Source of the DNA: Geomicrobium halophilum
GTDB taxonomy: Bacteria; Bacillota; Bacilli; Bacillales; Marinococcaceae
Assembly (NCBI RefSeq): GCF_014207655.1
Contig: NZ_JACHHJ010000001.1
Span: forward strand, 496,001 to 560,000
Length of the DNA: 64,000 nucleotides
Direction of reading: 5' to 3'
The translations under genes were made by a program, and so were the position numbers. Below, in pieces: positions 45,923 to 55,399 of this stretch. The first letter of the stretch is position 1. Each line of letters opens with the position of its first letter. The notes beneath the pieces are model-generated. The model ran no database searches and was not told the origin of the DNA. It saw nothing but the letters and a program-made list of their open reading frames with translations.

Positions 45923-47212
45923 TTATCGTTTCAAATATTTCAAAAAATCATTCCACTTAGAGAGATTTTGTTTACTAATACTGGCATTATGCTCCCGCAC
46001 GTTGTAAACCGTAAAATCTTGATAGGAAAATGAACTTCTTTTGAGTAATTGCATGAGAACACTAACGTCTTCATAAAGCCATCCATTTTCAAAAGAGATA
46101 ACAGGGAAGCCACCTGCTTGTTTTAAAGAACAAGTACGATAAATCCTTGGTCCCAATGGAAAGCGATAGGATAACAGCTCATTTTCTGTTTTGACGGCTT
46201 TTCCTTTAGCGATGCCTTTAAACATCACGTCACCGGAGGACATTTGCTTCCATTTTCTAAGGTTCCCATACAATACGGAGACATCTTTCGGAAGCTGGCG
46301 GAGTTTTTCCTTGATCGTTGAGAGGGCATTAGGATCCAGCCAGTCATCGGCATCCAATTCCATGACAAAGTCACTTTCGACATGGGGAAGTAAATCATTG
46401 AGTGCTCGTGCTTTCCCTTGATTTTCTTTTTGAAACAGTGTCACTTGTTCATGTTCTTGCCATTTTTCCATTTGATGATAAGAATGATCATTTGAGCCAT
46501 CATCGATCATTAGCAGCTGATCAACAGGGGTGTTTTGCAGAATACAGGATGCAATGGCGGCTTCAACGTATGATTCCATATTGAAATTGGAGAGGATAAC
46601 GGAAACGGTTGGGGACGCTGTAGCTATTGTATAGGATTCATATTTTTTTAAGAAATGTAACTTTTCAAGTTCTCTTACTGAACTATTTTTTTGAGGTTGT
46701 TTCACCCATTCTTGATCGATCGAACATACATGCTTATGATTGATTGTACTTAGCCAGGATGGTAGAAGAGCCTTTTGAAAGGGAAGTTGACTTTTCGTAA
46801 AAAACTTTGTTTTTTGTAAAAGAGTCGTTTTTACGAAAAAAGGTTGATGGAGAACAAGATTACGAAAGTAGCGTGAATCAGTCATCACAAATTTTGGATG
46901 ACTCAAAGCTAGTGTTGATGGTTCGATATTTGAAGATAGGTATTCTTGGTCTTGTAAAAACATTACGTAGTTACTTTCGATTTTATGGAGTGTTTGATTT
47001 AAAGTTTCTCCTAGGTCGTTGTTACTCATGACGATTGACCAGGTATTTCCTATTACATTGTCATTCATATTCTTTCTTTTTAGACTCGAGTTGGCTGCAT
47101 GTATAATCCATATAGCTTTGATACGCTTTTGTATTTTATACAAGGATGATAAAGCTTTTTGTATAGACCTGTAATTAGAATAATTGAGAAGTAAAACCGT
47201 AATATCTTTCAA
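45923..47212 (-). CDS. Family 2 glycosyltransferase with divergent N-terminal half
   Basis: A roughly 430-residue protein. The C-terminal part (from about residue 205) is a GT-A fold: TVSVILSNFNMESYVEAAIA, MIDDGSNDHSYHQME, GKARALNDLLPH and DFVMELDADDWLDPNALS with the DxD-type metal site. The N-terminal part (ITVLLLNYSNYRSIQKALSS) starts like a second GT2 domain, but its catalytic motifs are eroded, so it may be an inactive duplicate. TTG 47212 behind GGGGGGAA is favoured; ATG 47242 is possible. Likely a surface polysaccharide transferase together with the dehydrogenase. Confidence 0.82.
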   Translation of the reverse strand: MKDITVLLLNYSNYRSIQKALSSLYKIQKRIKAIWIIHAANSSLKRKNMNDNVIGNTWSIVMSNNDLGETLNQTLHKIESNYVMFLQDQEYLSSNIEPSTLALSHPKFVMTDSRYFRNLVLHQPFFVKTTLLQKTKFFTKSQLPFQKALLPSWLSTINHKHVCSIDQEWVKQPQKNSSVRELEKLHFLKKYESYTIATASPTVSVILSNFNMESYVEAAIASCILQNTPVDQLLMIDDGSNDHSYHQMEKWQEHEQVTLFQKENQGKARALNDLLPHVESDFVMELDADDWLDPNALSTIKEKLRQLPKDVSVLYGNLRKWKQMSSGDVMFKGIAKGKAVKTENELLSYRFPLGPRIYRTCSLKQAGGFPVISFENGWLYEDVSVLMQLLKRSSFSYQDFTVYNVREHNASISKQNLSKWNDFLKYLKR

Positions 47213-47433
47213 CTTTATTCCCCCCAATTGCTTTAACCTCATAAAGCTAATTCTTTTCCATGAACTGAAATATCCTCTCATATAATCAATGCTATTATTT
47301 AAGGAAAAGTGTATATATATGACGCGGACAACCGTGGATTTTTGAAAAACTAGGCTTATAAAAAGTGAGTCCCTCCTATACAGCCAAGAAAATATTGCAT
47401 TTAATATAAGTAAACAATGAAAGGAGGATTATA

Positions 47434-47754
47434 ATGGCAAACGGAGAATTATCCACCTCAGTGGATTTACTCAACAGTCTTATTGAATTGAGGCTTTCTA
47501 AACGAATTAATTTAGATGGTGAAGAAAATGGTGAAACCCCACCAAATGGTGAAACCCCTGAAAATGGTATAGCAGATTCACTGGAAGAATTGTTGCGTAG
47601 TCTAGTGACTGAACAAGTACAGATTGCTACTGCTTTTGGTGTAATTGAAGGTACATTGCTGGCAGTTAGGGCCGACTATGCTGTTTTGGTTGATAACACT
47701 GGATCTCAAGTCCTTGTGCCTTTAGAACAAATTGAAACTGTAACCGAACTGTAA
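47434..47754 (+). CDS. DUF2642-type Sm-like small protein
   Basis: A 106-residue protein. Residues about 60-105 (VQIATAFGVIEGTLLAVRAD, YAVLVDNTGSQVLVPLEQIE) match the small beta-barrel pattern of DUF2642 proteins: a GTLxxVxxDYxVL core, then a VPLxQI strand. Residues 28-45 hold a short NGETP repeat linker. AAAGGAGG precedes ATG 47434. Followed at 15 bases by a related gene. Such proteins are found in spore-forming Bacilli; function not established. Confidence 0.7.
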   Translation: MANGELSTSVDLLNSLIELRLSKRINLDGEENGETPPNGETPENGIADSLEELLRSLVTEQVQIATAFGVIEGTLLAVRADYAVLVDNTGSQVLVPLEQIETVTEL

Positions 47755-47769
47755 AGGAGTGAAAATACC

Positions 47770-47985
47770 TTGTTTGAACAATTTTTTAGTGCTGAGTTAG
47801 CTAATCGCTTGGGGGCAAGTGTTGAAATAGCGACAGACAACAACCTGATTGAAGGTATACTCGTTAGTGTCTCAGCAAACCTTGTCCTCGTAATTGGAAG
47901 TGACGATTATGGTCCAGGAAATCGGGTGTTTATATCGGTTAATTCGATTAACTTTGTTCGGTTTCCAGGAGAAGCAGCAGCTTAA
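47770..47985 (+). CDS. Second DUF2642-type Sm-like small protein
   Basis: A 71-residue protein starting at TTG 47770 behind AAAGGAGTG. The core LGASVEIATDNNLIEGILVS, then VSANLVLVIGS and VFISVNSINFVRF, has the same fold pattern as its neighbour without the linker. It lies in one operon with it, and a strong terminator follows. The two could form a mixed ring or complex (inference). Confidence 0.65.
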   Translation: MFEQFFSAELANRLGASVEIATDNNLIEGILVSVSANLVLVIGSDDYGPGNRVFISVNSINFVRFPGEAAA

Positions 47986-47997
47986 CCGTTTATGATC

Positions 47998-48035
47998 AAA
48001 GTACTGTCCTTTTGAGGCAGTACTTTTGCTTTTTC
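47998..48035 (+). terminator. Terminator after the DUF2642 pair
   Basis: AAAGTACTGTCC and GGCAGTACTTT pair with one bulge, followed by TGCTTTTT. Confidence 0.85.
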
Positions 48036-48167
48036 ATTGCCAAAAATATAAGAGATAAAACAGGAGTAGTAATTATTTCCTAAAATAAAATTTATTCAAA
48101 TATTTGGTTTTATTGAAACGGAAAAAGGGGAGAAATCTATAACTCGTCGTTTAAGGAGGGGAAAGTT

Positions 48168-49181
48168 ATGAAGAAGGCTCGTCTGATTCCTTTTAAGCGT
48201 GAAAGAGTCGTTAAAACGTCATCTGAAGTACCGCCAGGGATTGAAATGGTAGAAGCTCCCACATTATGGGAGTCTGGTGAAGAGGGTGAAGGTCAAGTCG
48301 TCGCGGTCATTGATACAGGGTGTCAAATGGATCACCCTGATTTACAGGAAAGGATCATTGGAGGAAGAAACTTTACAACTGATTACAATGGGGATGAGAC
48401 CAATTATTCGGATAATAATGGTCATGGAACGCATGTGGCAGGAACAGTTGCTGCTACGCAGACGGGGAATGGAGTTTTAGGCGTCGCTCCACGAGCAGAT
48501 CTTTTCATTTTAAAAGCTTTGAGCGGTGATGGCAGCGGCCAAATGGAGTGGATTATTGAATCGATTCGATATGCAGTGGATTGGAGAGGGCCAAATGACG
48601 AACGAATTCGGGTGATAACCATGTCGCTCGGCGGCCCTGAAGATATTGAACAACTCCATGAAGTGATTCAATATGCGGTGGAGCAGGAGATTTCTGTAGT
48701 GTGCGCGGCAGGGAATGAAGGAGATGGTGAGGAGAGCACGGATGAGTTTGCATATCCCGCAGCATATAATGAAGTGATCGCTGTTGGAGCCGTCAACTTT
48801 GATTTGGAAATTACTGAATTTACGAATACGAATGATGAAATTGATCTCGTCGCTCCTGGTGTTAATATCTTATCCACGTATATCAATGGAGAGTATGCGG
48901 AACTAACAGGCACATCGATGTCTACGCCCCATGTTGCGGGTGGTGTAGCGATGTTAATTAACTTGGCTGAACGTGATTTTAACCGCTCCCTTTCAGAAGC
49001 GGAAATATATGCACAGTTAATTCGACGGACAACCCCAATTGGTTATACCAATCAAGCTGAAGGAAGTGGTTTCTTAACACTCGGGCTTGTAGATCGAGTT
49101 GCTGAGCGATTTGCCGGTCAACGAAAGGAGCAAGCGAATAAAATAGGGAGAAGGTCTAGTAAACAAGAAAGAAAATCTTGA
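48168..49181 (+). CDS. Intracellular subtilisin (Isp-type)
   Basis: A 337-residue S8 peptidase without signal peptide. The short N-terminal segment with LIPFKRERV is like the LIPY-type inhibitory propeptide of intracellular subtilisins. Triad: Asp49 ([16 protein letters not shown]), His86 ([14 protein letters not shown]), Ser250 ([14 protein letters not shown]). It degrades cytoplasmic proteins late in growth. The basic tail ([18 protein letters not shown]) is longer than usual. GGAGGGGAAAG precedes ATG 48168; a terminator follows. Confidence 0.92.
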   Translation: MKKARLIPFKRERVVKTSSEVPPGIEMVEAPTLWESGEEGEGQVVAVIDTGCQMDHPDLQERIIGGRNFTTDYNGDETNYSDNNGHGTHVAGTVAATQTGNGVLGVAPRADLFILKALSGDGSGQMEWIIESIRYAVDWRGPNDERIRVITMSLGGPEDIEQLHEVIQYAVEQEISVVCAAGNEGDGEESTDEFAYPAAYNEVIAVGAVNFDLEITEFTNTNDEIDLVAPGVNILSTYINGEYAELTGTSMSTPHVAGGVAMLINLAERDFNRSLSEAEIYAQLIRRTTPIGYTNQAEGSGFLTLGLVDRVAERFAGQRKEQANKIGRRSSKQERKS

Positions 49182-49209
49182 TAGGAACCCACTATTTTAT
49201 GTAACTGAT

Positions 49210-49240
49210 AAGGCGTATCACTCTATGGGGTACGCCTTTC
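49210..49240 (+). terminator. Terminator after the intracellular subtilisin gene
   Basis: AAGGCGTA and TACGCCTT pair around TCACTCTATGGGG, followed by TC. The T-run is short. Confidence 0.65.
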
Positions 49241-49446
49241 AGCTTGTCATGAACACGCAATCTATTCCCTGGGGGATAACCCTAAATAGCTGGCTACAGC
49301 ATTCGCATGTTCATGAGCTACCGTTTGAGATAAAGGCTGGATCTTTTAGCAAATCAGCGTTTGCAGCGTTATCAATAAATAGTGTACAGATATTGATAAA
49401 AAGATTTATCAAACATATATAGCATTGACAATTATCTAATAATTCA

Positions 49447-49469
49447 GTGAAATAATTTTACTATTTCAC
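49447..49469 (+). promoter_or_regulatory. Inverted repeat before the TAXI gene
   Basis: GTGAAATA and TATTTCAC are perfect inverted arms with a 7-base spacer, 19 bases before the TAXI start codon and just upstream of its ribosome site. A TTGACA lies at about 49424. Candidate operator. The remaining 49241-49420 stretch has no intact gene. Confidence 0.45.
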
Positions 49470-49487
49470 GTTGGGAGGAGATTTCAA

Positions 49488-50522
49488 TTGAAAAAGATTT
49501 CTTTACGATTTATCACTATGTCATTGGCTATGACCATGATCCTTACTGCTTGTAATGATGATGCTGACATCCCTGAAGTGGAAGAGGAGGATATGGCTGG
49601 TAGTGACGAGGTAGATGAAGGGGGAGACGAAGACGAAGAGATTTCAATTCAACTAGGAACAGGCTCTACTGGAGGGACTTATTACGCACTTGGTCAAGAA
49701 ATGGCAAATGTAATGAATGAACATGTGGATGTAGATGGCTTTCATGTGAGCTCAGTTGCTACAGAAGCTTCGGTAGAAAATATTGCACGTGTGTCGAATC
49801 AAGATTTGGAATTAGGAATGACCGTACACATTCCTGCATTAGAGGCTCTGGAGGGGGAAGGGTCATTTCAAGGTGAAGTGTTTGATGACTTTGGTTTTAT
49901 GGGCTACATTTATCCTGAAACCAACCAGCTTGCAGTCGCTGCCGATGCTGGAATCAATTCGATTCCAGAACTAGAGGGGATGAGCATTAACACTGGGCTC
50001 CCGAATTCTTCATCACAAGATGCGACCGAAACGGTACTTGAAGCACATGGATTGTATGAAGATGATTACGATGTCTTTGAAGAAGGGTTTGGTGATGCGG
50101 CCAGTTTCCTTCAAGATGGGAACGTTGATGCAATCTCAGGTTTACTCGGGCTGCCGGCAAGTAGTATTACAGAGCTGGCTTTACAACGAGATATTGACTT
50201 GTTATCTATCGAGCCAGAAGCTTTAGAAGATATTGAAGAAAACACCATGTATGAACATATTCTTATTGAAGCGGATGGTTACGATTTTCTATATGAAGAT
50301 GTAGATGCGATCGGAGCTTACGCGGTTTTGATCGGTTCGACAGAGGATATTGATGAGGAACTAGGTTATGAGATTGTCAAAGGGCTATATGAAAATATTG
50401 AAGATCTAACGCATGATCAAGCCTCACACATGACAATGGATGACATGATGACCGGTTCCGAGGGCTTACCGCTTCATCCTGGTGCCGAAAGGTATTTCGA
50501 AGAGAATGGTTTATTAGATTAA
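49488..50522 (+). CDS. TAXI-family TRAP transporter substrate-binding lipoprotein
   Basis: A 344-residue protein with a lipoprotein signal (MSLAMTMILTAC; lipidated Cys about residue 22), an acidic linker, then the TAXI domain: IQLGTGSTGGTYYALGQEMA, VSSVATEASVENIARV, INTGLPNSSSQDATETVLEA and DAISGLLGLPASSITELA. TAXI proteins deliver solutes (often glutamate-like or C4/C5 acids) to fused TRAP permeases. TTG 49488 behind GGGAGGAG is the start. No TRAP permease follows; a truncated symporter gene does. Confidence 0.92.
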   Translation: MKKISLRFITMSLAMTMILTACNDDADIPEVEEEDMAGSDEVDEGGDEDEEISIQLGTGSTGGTYYALGQEMANVMNEHVDVDGFHVSSVATEASVENIARVSNQDLELGMTVHIPALEALEGEGSFQGEVFDDFGFMGYIYPETNQLAVAADAGINSIPELEGMSINTGLPNSSSQDATETVLEAHGLYEDDYDVFEEGFGDAASFLQDGNVDAISGLLGLPASSITELALQRDIDLLSIEPEALEDIEENTMYEHILIEADGYDFLYEDVDAIGAYAVLIGSTEDIDEELGYEIVKGLYENIEDLTHDQASHMTMDDMMTGSEGLPLHPGAERYFEENGLLD

Positions 50523-50585
50523 TACTGACTGGACCTTGGTGTCCAGTTATTTTGGTGAACAAGCGATTAGAATAGGGTGAGGAAG

Positions 50586-51150
50586 ATGGATTGGTTTGCG
50601 GATATGCATGGCGTGCTTCTTTTCGGTCTTGCTCCGATTGTCCAAAAGGGTGATATGGATGCTGGGCTCATTTATATTGGAATCGGTCTCGTTTTTCTCA
50701 TTATGACTGTTTTTGGTATTTACTCTTATATGAAGACTAAAGGTCTCATATTTTTCTATGATGCAGCACGAGCAGGGTGTTGGTATTTAATCACGGGTTC
50801 ACTATTTGCTTCAGGGATTAGTGGCGCCACTTTTCTTGGTATGGTGGCATGTTTTTATGATTTTGGGACCGGTACGATGTGGATCGCTGTTGGGATTGCT
50901 TGGAGCTATTTTATTCTTCTTTTTCTAATTGGTCCAAAATTAAGACGTTTTGGGCAGTTGACCGTTTCAGATTATTTGGCTGAGCGTTTTGACAGTCCAT
51001 TACTGCGTCCTGTATTTTGTGGGAGCGTTTCTTGACGTCATCGGCCGTAATGGCGATTTCTCATTCTGGGTTTATGGCTGCTCGTGATCGGGATTTCCAT
51101 CATCGTTTTCCGCGCGCTCCCGAAACCCAAACCTCAACGCTCCCGGGAAG
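50586..51150 (+). pseudogene. Truncated sodium:solute symporter gene fused to a foreign membrane tail
   Basis: ATG 50586 opens 149 codons with four to five membrane segments and SSS-family motifs (FFYDAARAGCWYLITGSLFA, LRRFGQLTVSDYLAERFDSP), stopping at 51035. Full SSS proteins have about 500 residues. From about 51048 another frame reads WRFLILGLWLLVIGISIIVF followed by a short basic tail and a stop, like the end of another membrane protein. The simplest view is a deletion that joined two gene ends. Confidence 0.75.
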
Positions 51151-51182
51151 AATAACAACTTTGGTTTTCTCAGTATAAAAAA

Positions 51183-51224
51183 GATCTTCCGAGAACGCCG
51201 TTTAACAGTCGTTTTCGAAAGATC
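51183..51224 (-). terminator. Terminator for the minus-strand stress-protein locus
   Basis: GATCTTCCGAGAACG and CGTTTTCGAAAGATC pair over 15 bases with two wobble pairs. On the minus strand TTTTTTATACTGAG follows. Confidence 0.75.
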
Positions 51225-51265
51225 CTCTCGTTGTGCTATTTGACAGACGCAGTGATGCTTACATT

Positions 51266-51915
51266 CTACAATTCCTTAACGTAATCATCTGTGACGTGAA
51301 CCTGCATTGCCTCCCCATCTTTCAGAAATTTAAATATACCGTTGTTGAAATCCGTGCCCAGTTCCTTGAAGAACAAACCTTCATGCTCACTATCCGCTGT
51401 GTGATTGAAGGAGAGGCGGTGATATTCCCACTCCCGGACTAAATAGGCACGGCCACCTTTCTCAAAATGGCCGTGTTGATCCTCCAATGTACGAGCAACT
51501 GTGACGAGGTGGAGATCAATGAATGGGATTTCTTTTAAAAGCGATTTAATCAACGATTCTTTCGCGAGTTCGCTCAAACGCCTCTGGGTCGTCTGGTCGA
51601 GAATAATCTGGGTGATATGCTTTTCTCGAGCAACTACCCCGATCACTTTTGGAACAGCGCGCTTCATTATCCTTGATGATAAGTTCATCGATGCCGTATT
51701 TACTCACCCACTTCTTCCAACGATCAACGTAATCCACTTTCTCAGCGTCCAGTTCATCGAGTGGGTTTGAATCGATCGTCAAAATGTCTAAAGGGCACCC
51801 GAGCATGTCCGCGATTCTGCAACCGCGCTGAATAAGCTTCTCACTGTTCGCTCAATAATACACAGATACCATAATTCTTTCATCTCATGACCTTCGTTTT
51901 TTTCATAGTGACCTC
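51266..51915 (-). pseudogene. KdpD-type universal stress protein, broken
   Basis: Three overlapping frames together spell one protein: an SEKLIQRGCRIADMLGCPLD start with an in-frame TGA, then ILTIDSNPLDELDAEKVDYV and IIKDNEAR, a frameshift near 51655, then KVIGVVAREKHITQIILDQT and LLKEIPFIDLHLVTVART, and a C-terminal extension (LSFNHTADSEHEGLFFKELG). This is the USP domain of KdpD-like potassium sensors with the extension seen in Bacilli. At least two lesions (stop and frameshift) make it nonfunctional. A GGGGAGG ribosome site is still visible at about 51925. Confidence 0.78.
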
Positions 51916-52188
51916 CCCTCACAACTATTTGTCCTATCTCGTTACGTGCGTGGTTCGCGAGATTCGGTAAGATCGTCTGCTTTCTCAAAGCGCACTAGTT
52001 CGACAAATACAGTCTAAGTTTTTTATCATATAATGGATCCATCCAAGTATTATCAGTCTTTGTTGCAGCGCCTTCTCTTTTAACTTTTCCGCATATCCCT
52101 TTATGTTAAATGGGGAAGGACGCTCGTTTTTTTTGCTATCATATGTTTAATATTTCCAATCTTATGCACTGCTAATGGGGAGGTAACT

Positions 52189-52746
52189 ATGGAATATGTA
52201 GAACCGATTCGTGACCTGGATCAAATACGGGGGATCAAACAGAGCTTAAAAAAACGTTCACTTCGGGATTATTTACTTTTCACTCTCGGGATCAATACTG
52301 GGTTAAGAGTCAGCCATTTACTGGAACTGCGGATGAAACATATCACGGATGAGAAGGCCCAGCCTAAAGAGTTTTTGGTGATTTCCGATAACGAACCGGC
52401 TATTTATTTAAACAAAAGCGCGAAACAAGCCATCCGTAAGTATATCAAAGAAAAAACAACCATTCGCTCGGAAGAACATGTCTTCCTTTCAAATTACAAC
52501 CACCAGGCCATCACACGGCAGCAGGCATATCGAATCATACGGAGGGCAGCTACCGATGTCGGTATCCATGGTCATATCGGAACCCATACACTGCGAAAAA
52601 CATTCGGTTATCATGCGTTCATCCAGGGCGTTTCCTTATCTTTGCTTGAAGAACGTTTCCATCACGCAACACCTTCGGAAACATTACACTATATCGGCGT
52701 AAAACAGGAAGAAATCGGACCCCCGCTTATTGATGTCGACTTGTGA
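52189..52746 (+). CDS. Small tyrosine recombinase/integrase (catalytic domain only)
   Basis: A 185-residue protein. It has the catalytic Arg in INTGLRVSHLLELRMKHI, HxxR in IGTHTLRKTFGYHAF, the later His in EERFHHATPSETLHY and the Tyr nucleophile in TLHYIGV. The N-terminal core-binding domain of XerC/D-type enzymes is absent, as in other short Bacillus integrases. GGGGAGGT precedes ATG 52189. It sits alone between a broken gene and the mrp operon. No attachment site could be identified. Confidence 0.88.
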   Translation: MEYVEPIRDLDQIRGIKQSLKKRSLRDYLLFTLGINTGLRVSHLLELRMKHITDEKAQPKEFLVISDNEPAIYLNKSAKQAIRKYIKEKTTIRSEEHVFLSNYNHQAITRQQAYRIIRRAATDVGIHGHIGTHTLRKTFGYHAFIQGVSLSLLEERFHHATPSETLHYIGVKQEEIGPPLIDVDL

Positions 52747-52790
52747 TGGAAGGATCGGTTTTACCTGATGATAAATCGTATGAGTTGATT

Positions 52791-52830
52791 GGGTTACATA
52801 ATCATATGTTATCATATTGTTGTGTAACCC
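52791..52830 (+). promoter_or_regulatory. Inverted repeat upstream of the mrp operon
   Basis: GGGTTACA at 52791 and TGTAACCC at 52823 are perfect inverted arms around an AT-rich centre (TAATCATATGTTATCATATT). A TTGATT lies just before it. It is a candidate operator or promoter region for mrp, 146 bases before mrpA. Confidence 0.45.
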
Positions 52831-52975
52831 AGAGAAAGTGAACAGGAGCTGTTCTGATAATACCAGCACACCCTGTGAATACGTTGATGCCTGCACATTG
52901 TTTCGGAAACGAACGATTGTGATCAATCATCGTATGCTTCATTACGATACATTCAAATCATCAGGAGTGATTTTT

Positions 52976-55399
52976 TTGTCGTTATTACATTGGATTATTC
53001 TCATTCCTTTCCTGGCGGCCGTTTTTGTGCCTTTGTTAGGAAGAGTGTTTCCTCGCGTACATACAGGATGGTTTGTTCTTTTTGTTCCGCTCACCCTCGT
53101 GGTTGTGAGTTGGGTTAGTTACTCATCCTTGATTGCCGATGGAGAGTCTATGCTTCATACGGTTCCCTGGGTACCCATGCTCGATATCAATTTCTCCGTC
53201 TATATTGACGGGCTCAGTTTTCTGTTTCTTCTTCTCATCACAGGTATCGGGGCGTTAGTGGTTTTATACTCTATCTATTATCTCGATAAAAAGAAGGAAC
53301 GTCTGCAGAACTTTTATGTGTATCTGCTCATGTTTATCGGTGCCATGCTGGGTGTTGTTTTGTCGGACAATCTTATTGTCCTCTATGCGTTCTGGGAATT
53401 AACAAGCCTGGCATCCACCTTGCTGATAGGTTTTTGGTTCATTCGGAAAAAACCAATGTTCGGAGCGCAGAAGTCGATGCTCATCACGGTATTCGGCGGT
53501 TTTGCCATGCTAGTCGGATTTATGCTTCTTTATATCATGACCGGCACTTTCAGCATCAGGGAAATAATTGGTGAGGCAGATGTAATAATGGACCATGCTC
53601 TGTTCCTCCCCGCCATGATTCTAGTCCTTCTCGGAGCATTTACAAAGTCGGTTCAATTTCCGTTCCATATATGGCTGCCTGACGCCATGGAGGCCCCCAC
53701 ACCTGTCAGTGCCTATCTGCACTCCGCAACGATGGTGAAAGCGGGCATTTACCTCGTTGCCCGGATGATGCCCATTTTCGGAGGTTCAGCAGAATGGTTT
53801 TGGATTATTCTCATAACCGGGCTGTTCACAATGTTCTGGGGTGCTATTTCTGCTGTCCGGCAAAAAGACCTTAAAGCGATTTTGGCTTTTTCCACCGTCA
53901 GCCAATTGGGACTTATTATGTCTCTGCTCGGTGTGGGTTCCGCCGCTCTGTACGCACAAGATCCAGAGTTGGAAATGATGTATGCCGGCGCCATTGTTAC
54001 GGCTATGTTTCACTTAATTAACCACTCGACCTTTAAGGGAAGCCTATTTATGGTCGCCGGCATTATCGACCATGAAACCGGAACACGAACTCTTTATAAA
54101 TTGGGCGGCCTAATGACGATCATGCCGGTCACATTCACCGTCTCTGCGGTAGGCTTGGCAGCAATGGCGGGGATCCCCCCGTTTAACGGCTTTATCAGTA
54201 AAGAGATGTTTTTCGCAAACATGATTGAAGTCACCGATCTGCCCTTTTTCGGCATGGGCGATTGGTCCATTATCATTCCGATGATAGCCTGGATAGCCAG
54301 CATTTTCACATTCATCTACTGCGCGTACATGTTCTATAAAACATTTATGGGCAAATACGACAGGGCAAATTACTGGGTCGATGTGCACGAGGCATCACCG
54401 GGTCTGCTAGTCAGTCCCATTTTACTCGGCGGTCTCGTCATTATCCTCGGTTTGTTTCCGAACATTTTAACCAATGTCTTGATTCACCCTTCGGTGACGA
54501 GCATTCTTACAGGGATCTCCGTTGAACTGGAACCTTATTCCTTAACTCTTTGGCACGGTTTCGAGATCGAACTGTTTATGTCCATTGGGGTCGTCGCTGT
54601 AGGTGTCATCGCGTTCTTATACCACAACAAATGGACAGAGTGGGAGATTTACAGTAAGGATCGGGATGTGGTCAACATATTCTATGATCAAGGGATAGGC
54701 AAGTTGCAAGACGGTTCTCAGTGGATTACACGTTTGCAGATGACAGGTCGCCTTCGTGATTATTTCGTGTATATGCTTGTGTTCATCGTTATGCTGCTCG
54801 CCGTAACCATGTGGCGATCCGGTTCATTCCAAGACCTTCCTGAAGGAATAGCGTCCACCATGGACACGCCGTTGTATATGTACGTGGTCATGTTCACCTT
54901 GGTCGGAGCCGCGGCCGTCCTGCCGTTTATCAAATCACGGATCACCTTTATCATCACAATCGGTGTTCTCGGGCTGATGGTAGCGTTATTTTTCACCATC
55001 TTTAGTGCCCCGGATCTGGCTTTGACGCAACTGCTCGTGGAAACCGTGCTGCTCATCGTCCTTATGCTCGCTTTCCGGCATTTGCCTGAAATGACGACAG
55101 AGACCGAGAACCGGTCCTATAATACCGTGAATGTTCTCATAGCCGCCAGTGTAGGAGCGCTTGTTACCATGCTTTCGATTAGTGCCTACGCGTTAAGGCT
55201 TGATTTGGACTTTACCGCCATATCCGATTACTTTATCGAAAATGCCGTTCCTCTTGGCGGCGGATATAATATCGTCAACGTGACGCTCGTTGATTTCCGT
55301 GGCTTTGACACGGTTCTGGAAGCCTTGGTGCTCGGCATCGTCGCACTGGCGATTATCATGTTGGTTAAACACCGGTTCAAGGGAGGGGAAGATATATGA
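52976..55399 (+). CDS. mrpA: Na+/H+ antiporter subunit A
   Basis: An 807-residue membrane protein, the largest Mrp subunit, related to complex I NuoL. Visible: the proton-channel core YAFWELTSLASTLLIGFWFI, PFHIWLPDAMEAPTPVSAYL, HSATMVKAGIYLVARM, STVSQLGLIMSLLGVG, and FHLINHSTFKGSLFMVAGII. The C-terminal third is the MbhD/E-like extension (FFTIFSAPDLALTQLLVETV). It works with B-G to exchange internal sodium for external protons. TTG 52976 behind AGGAGTGATT is the start; the earlier 53 codons do not look membrane-like. It overlaps mrpB by four bases. Confidence 0.95.
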   Translation: MSLLHWIILIPFLAAVFVPLLGRVFPRVHTGWFVLFVPLTLVVVSWVSYSSLIADGESMLHTVPWVPMLDINFSVYIDGLSFLFLLLITGIGALVVLYSIYYLDKKKERLQNFYVYLLMFIGAMLGVVLSDNLIVLYAFWELTSLASTLLIGFWFIRKKPMFGAQKSMLITVFGGFAMLVGFMLLYIMTGTFSIREIIGEADVIMDHALFLPAMILVLLGAFTKSVQFPFHIWLPDAMEAPTPVSAYLHSATMVKAGIYLVARMMPIFGGSAEWFWIILITGLFTMFWGAISAVRQKDLKAILAFSTVSQLGLIMSLLGVGSAALYAQDPELEMMYAGAIVTAMFHLINHSTFKGSLFMVAGIIDHETGTRTLYKLGGLMTIMPVTFTVSAVGLAAMAGIPPFNGFISKEMFFANMIEVTDLPFFGMGDWSIIIPMIAWIASIFTFIYCAYMFYKTFMGKYDRANYWVDVHEASPGLLVSPILLGGLVIILGLFPNILTNVLIHPSVTSILTGISVELEPYSLTLWHGFEIELFMSIGVVAVGVIAFLYHNKWTEWEIYSKDRDVVNIFYDQGIGKLQDGSQWITRLQMTGRLRDYFVYMLVFIVMLLAVTMWRSGSFQDLPEGIASTMDTPLYMYVVMFTLVGAAAVLPFIKSRITFIITIGVLGLMVALFFTIFSAPDLALTQLLVETVLLIVLMLAFRHLPEMTTETENRSYNTVNVLIAASVGALVTMLSISAYALRLDLDFTAISDYFIENAVPLGGGYNIVNVTLVDFRGFDTVLEALVLGIVALAIIMLVKHRFKGGEDI

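Noticed and set aside
49225-49422. 65-residue plus-strand frame after the intracellular protease
   Set aside because: It starts inside the terminator, lacks a ribosome site and has no recognisable motif.
52817-52975. N-terminal extension of MrpA
   Set aside because: The 53 extra residues are polar and Cys-rich, unlike MrpA, and TTG 52976 has an excellent ribosome site.
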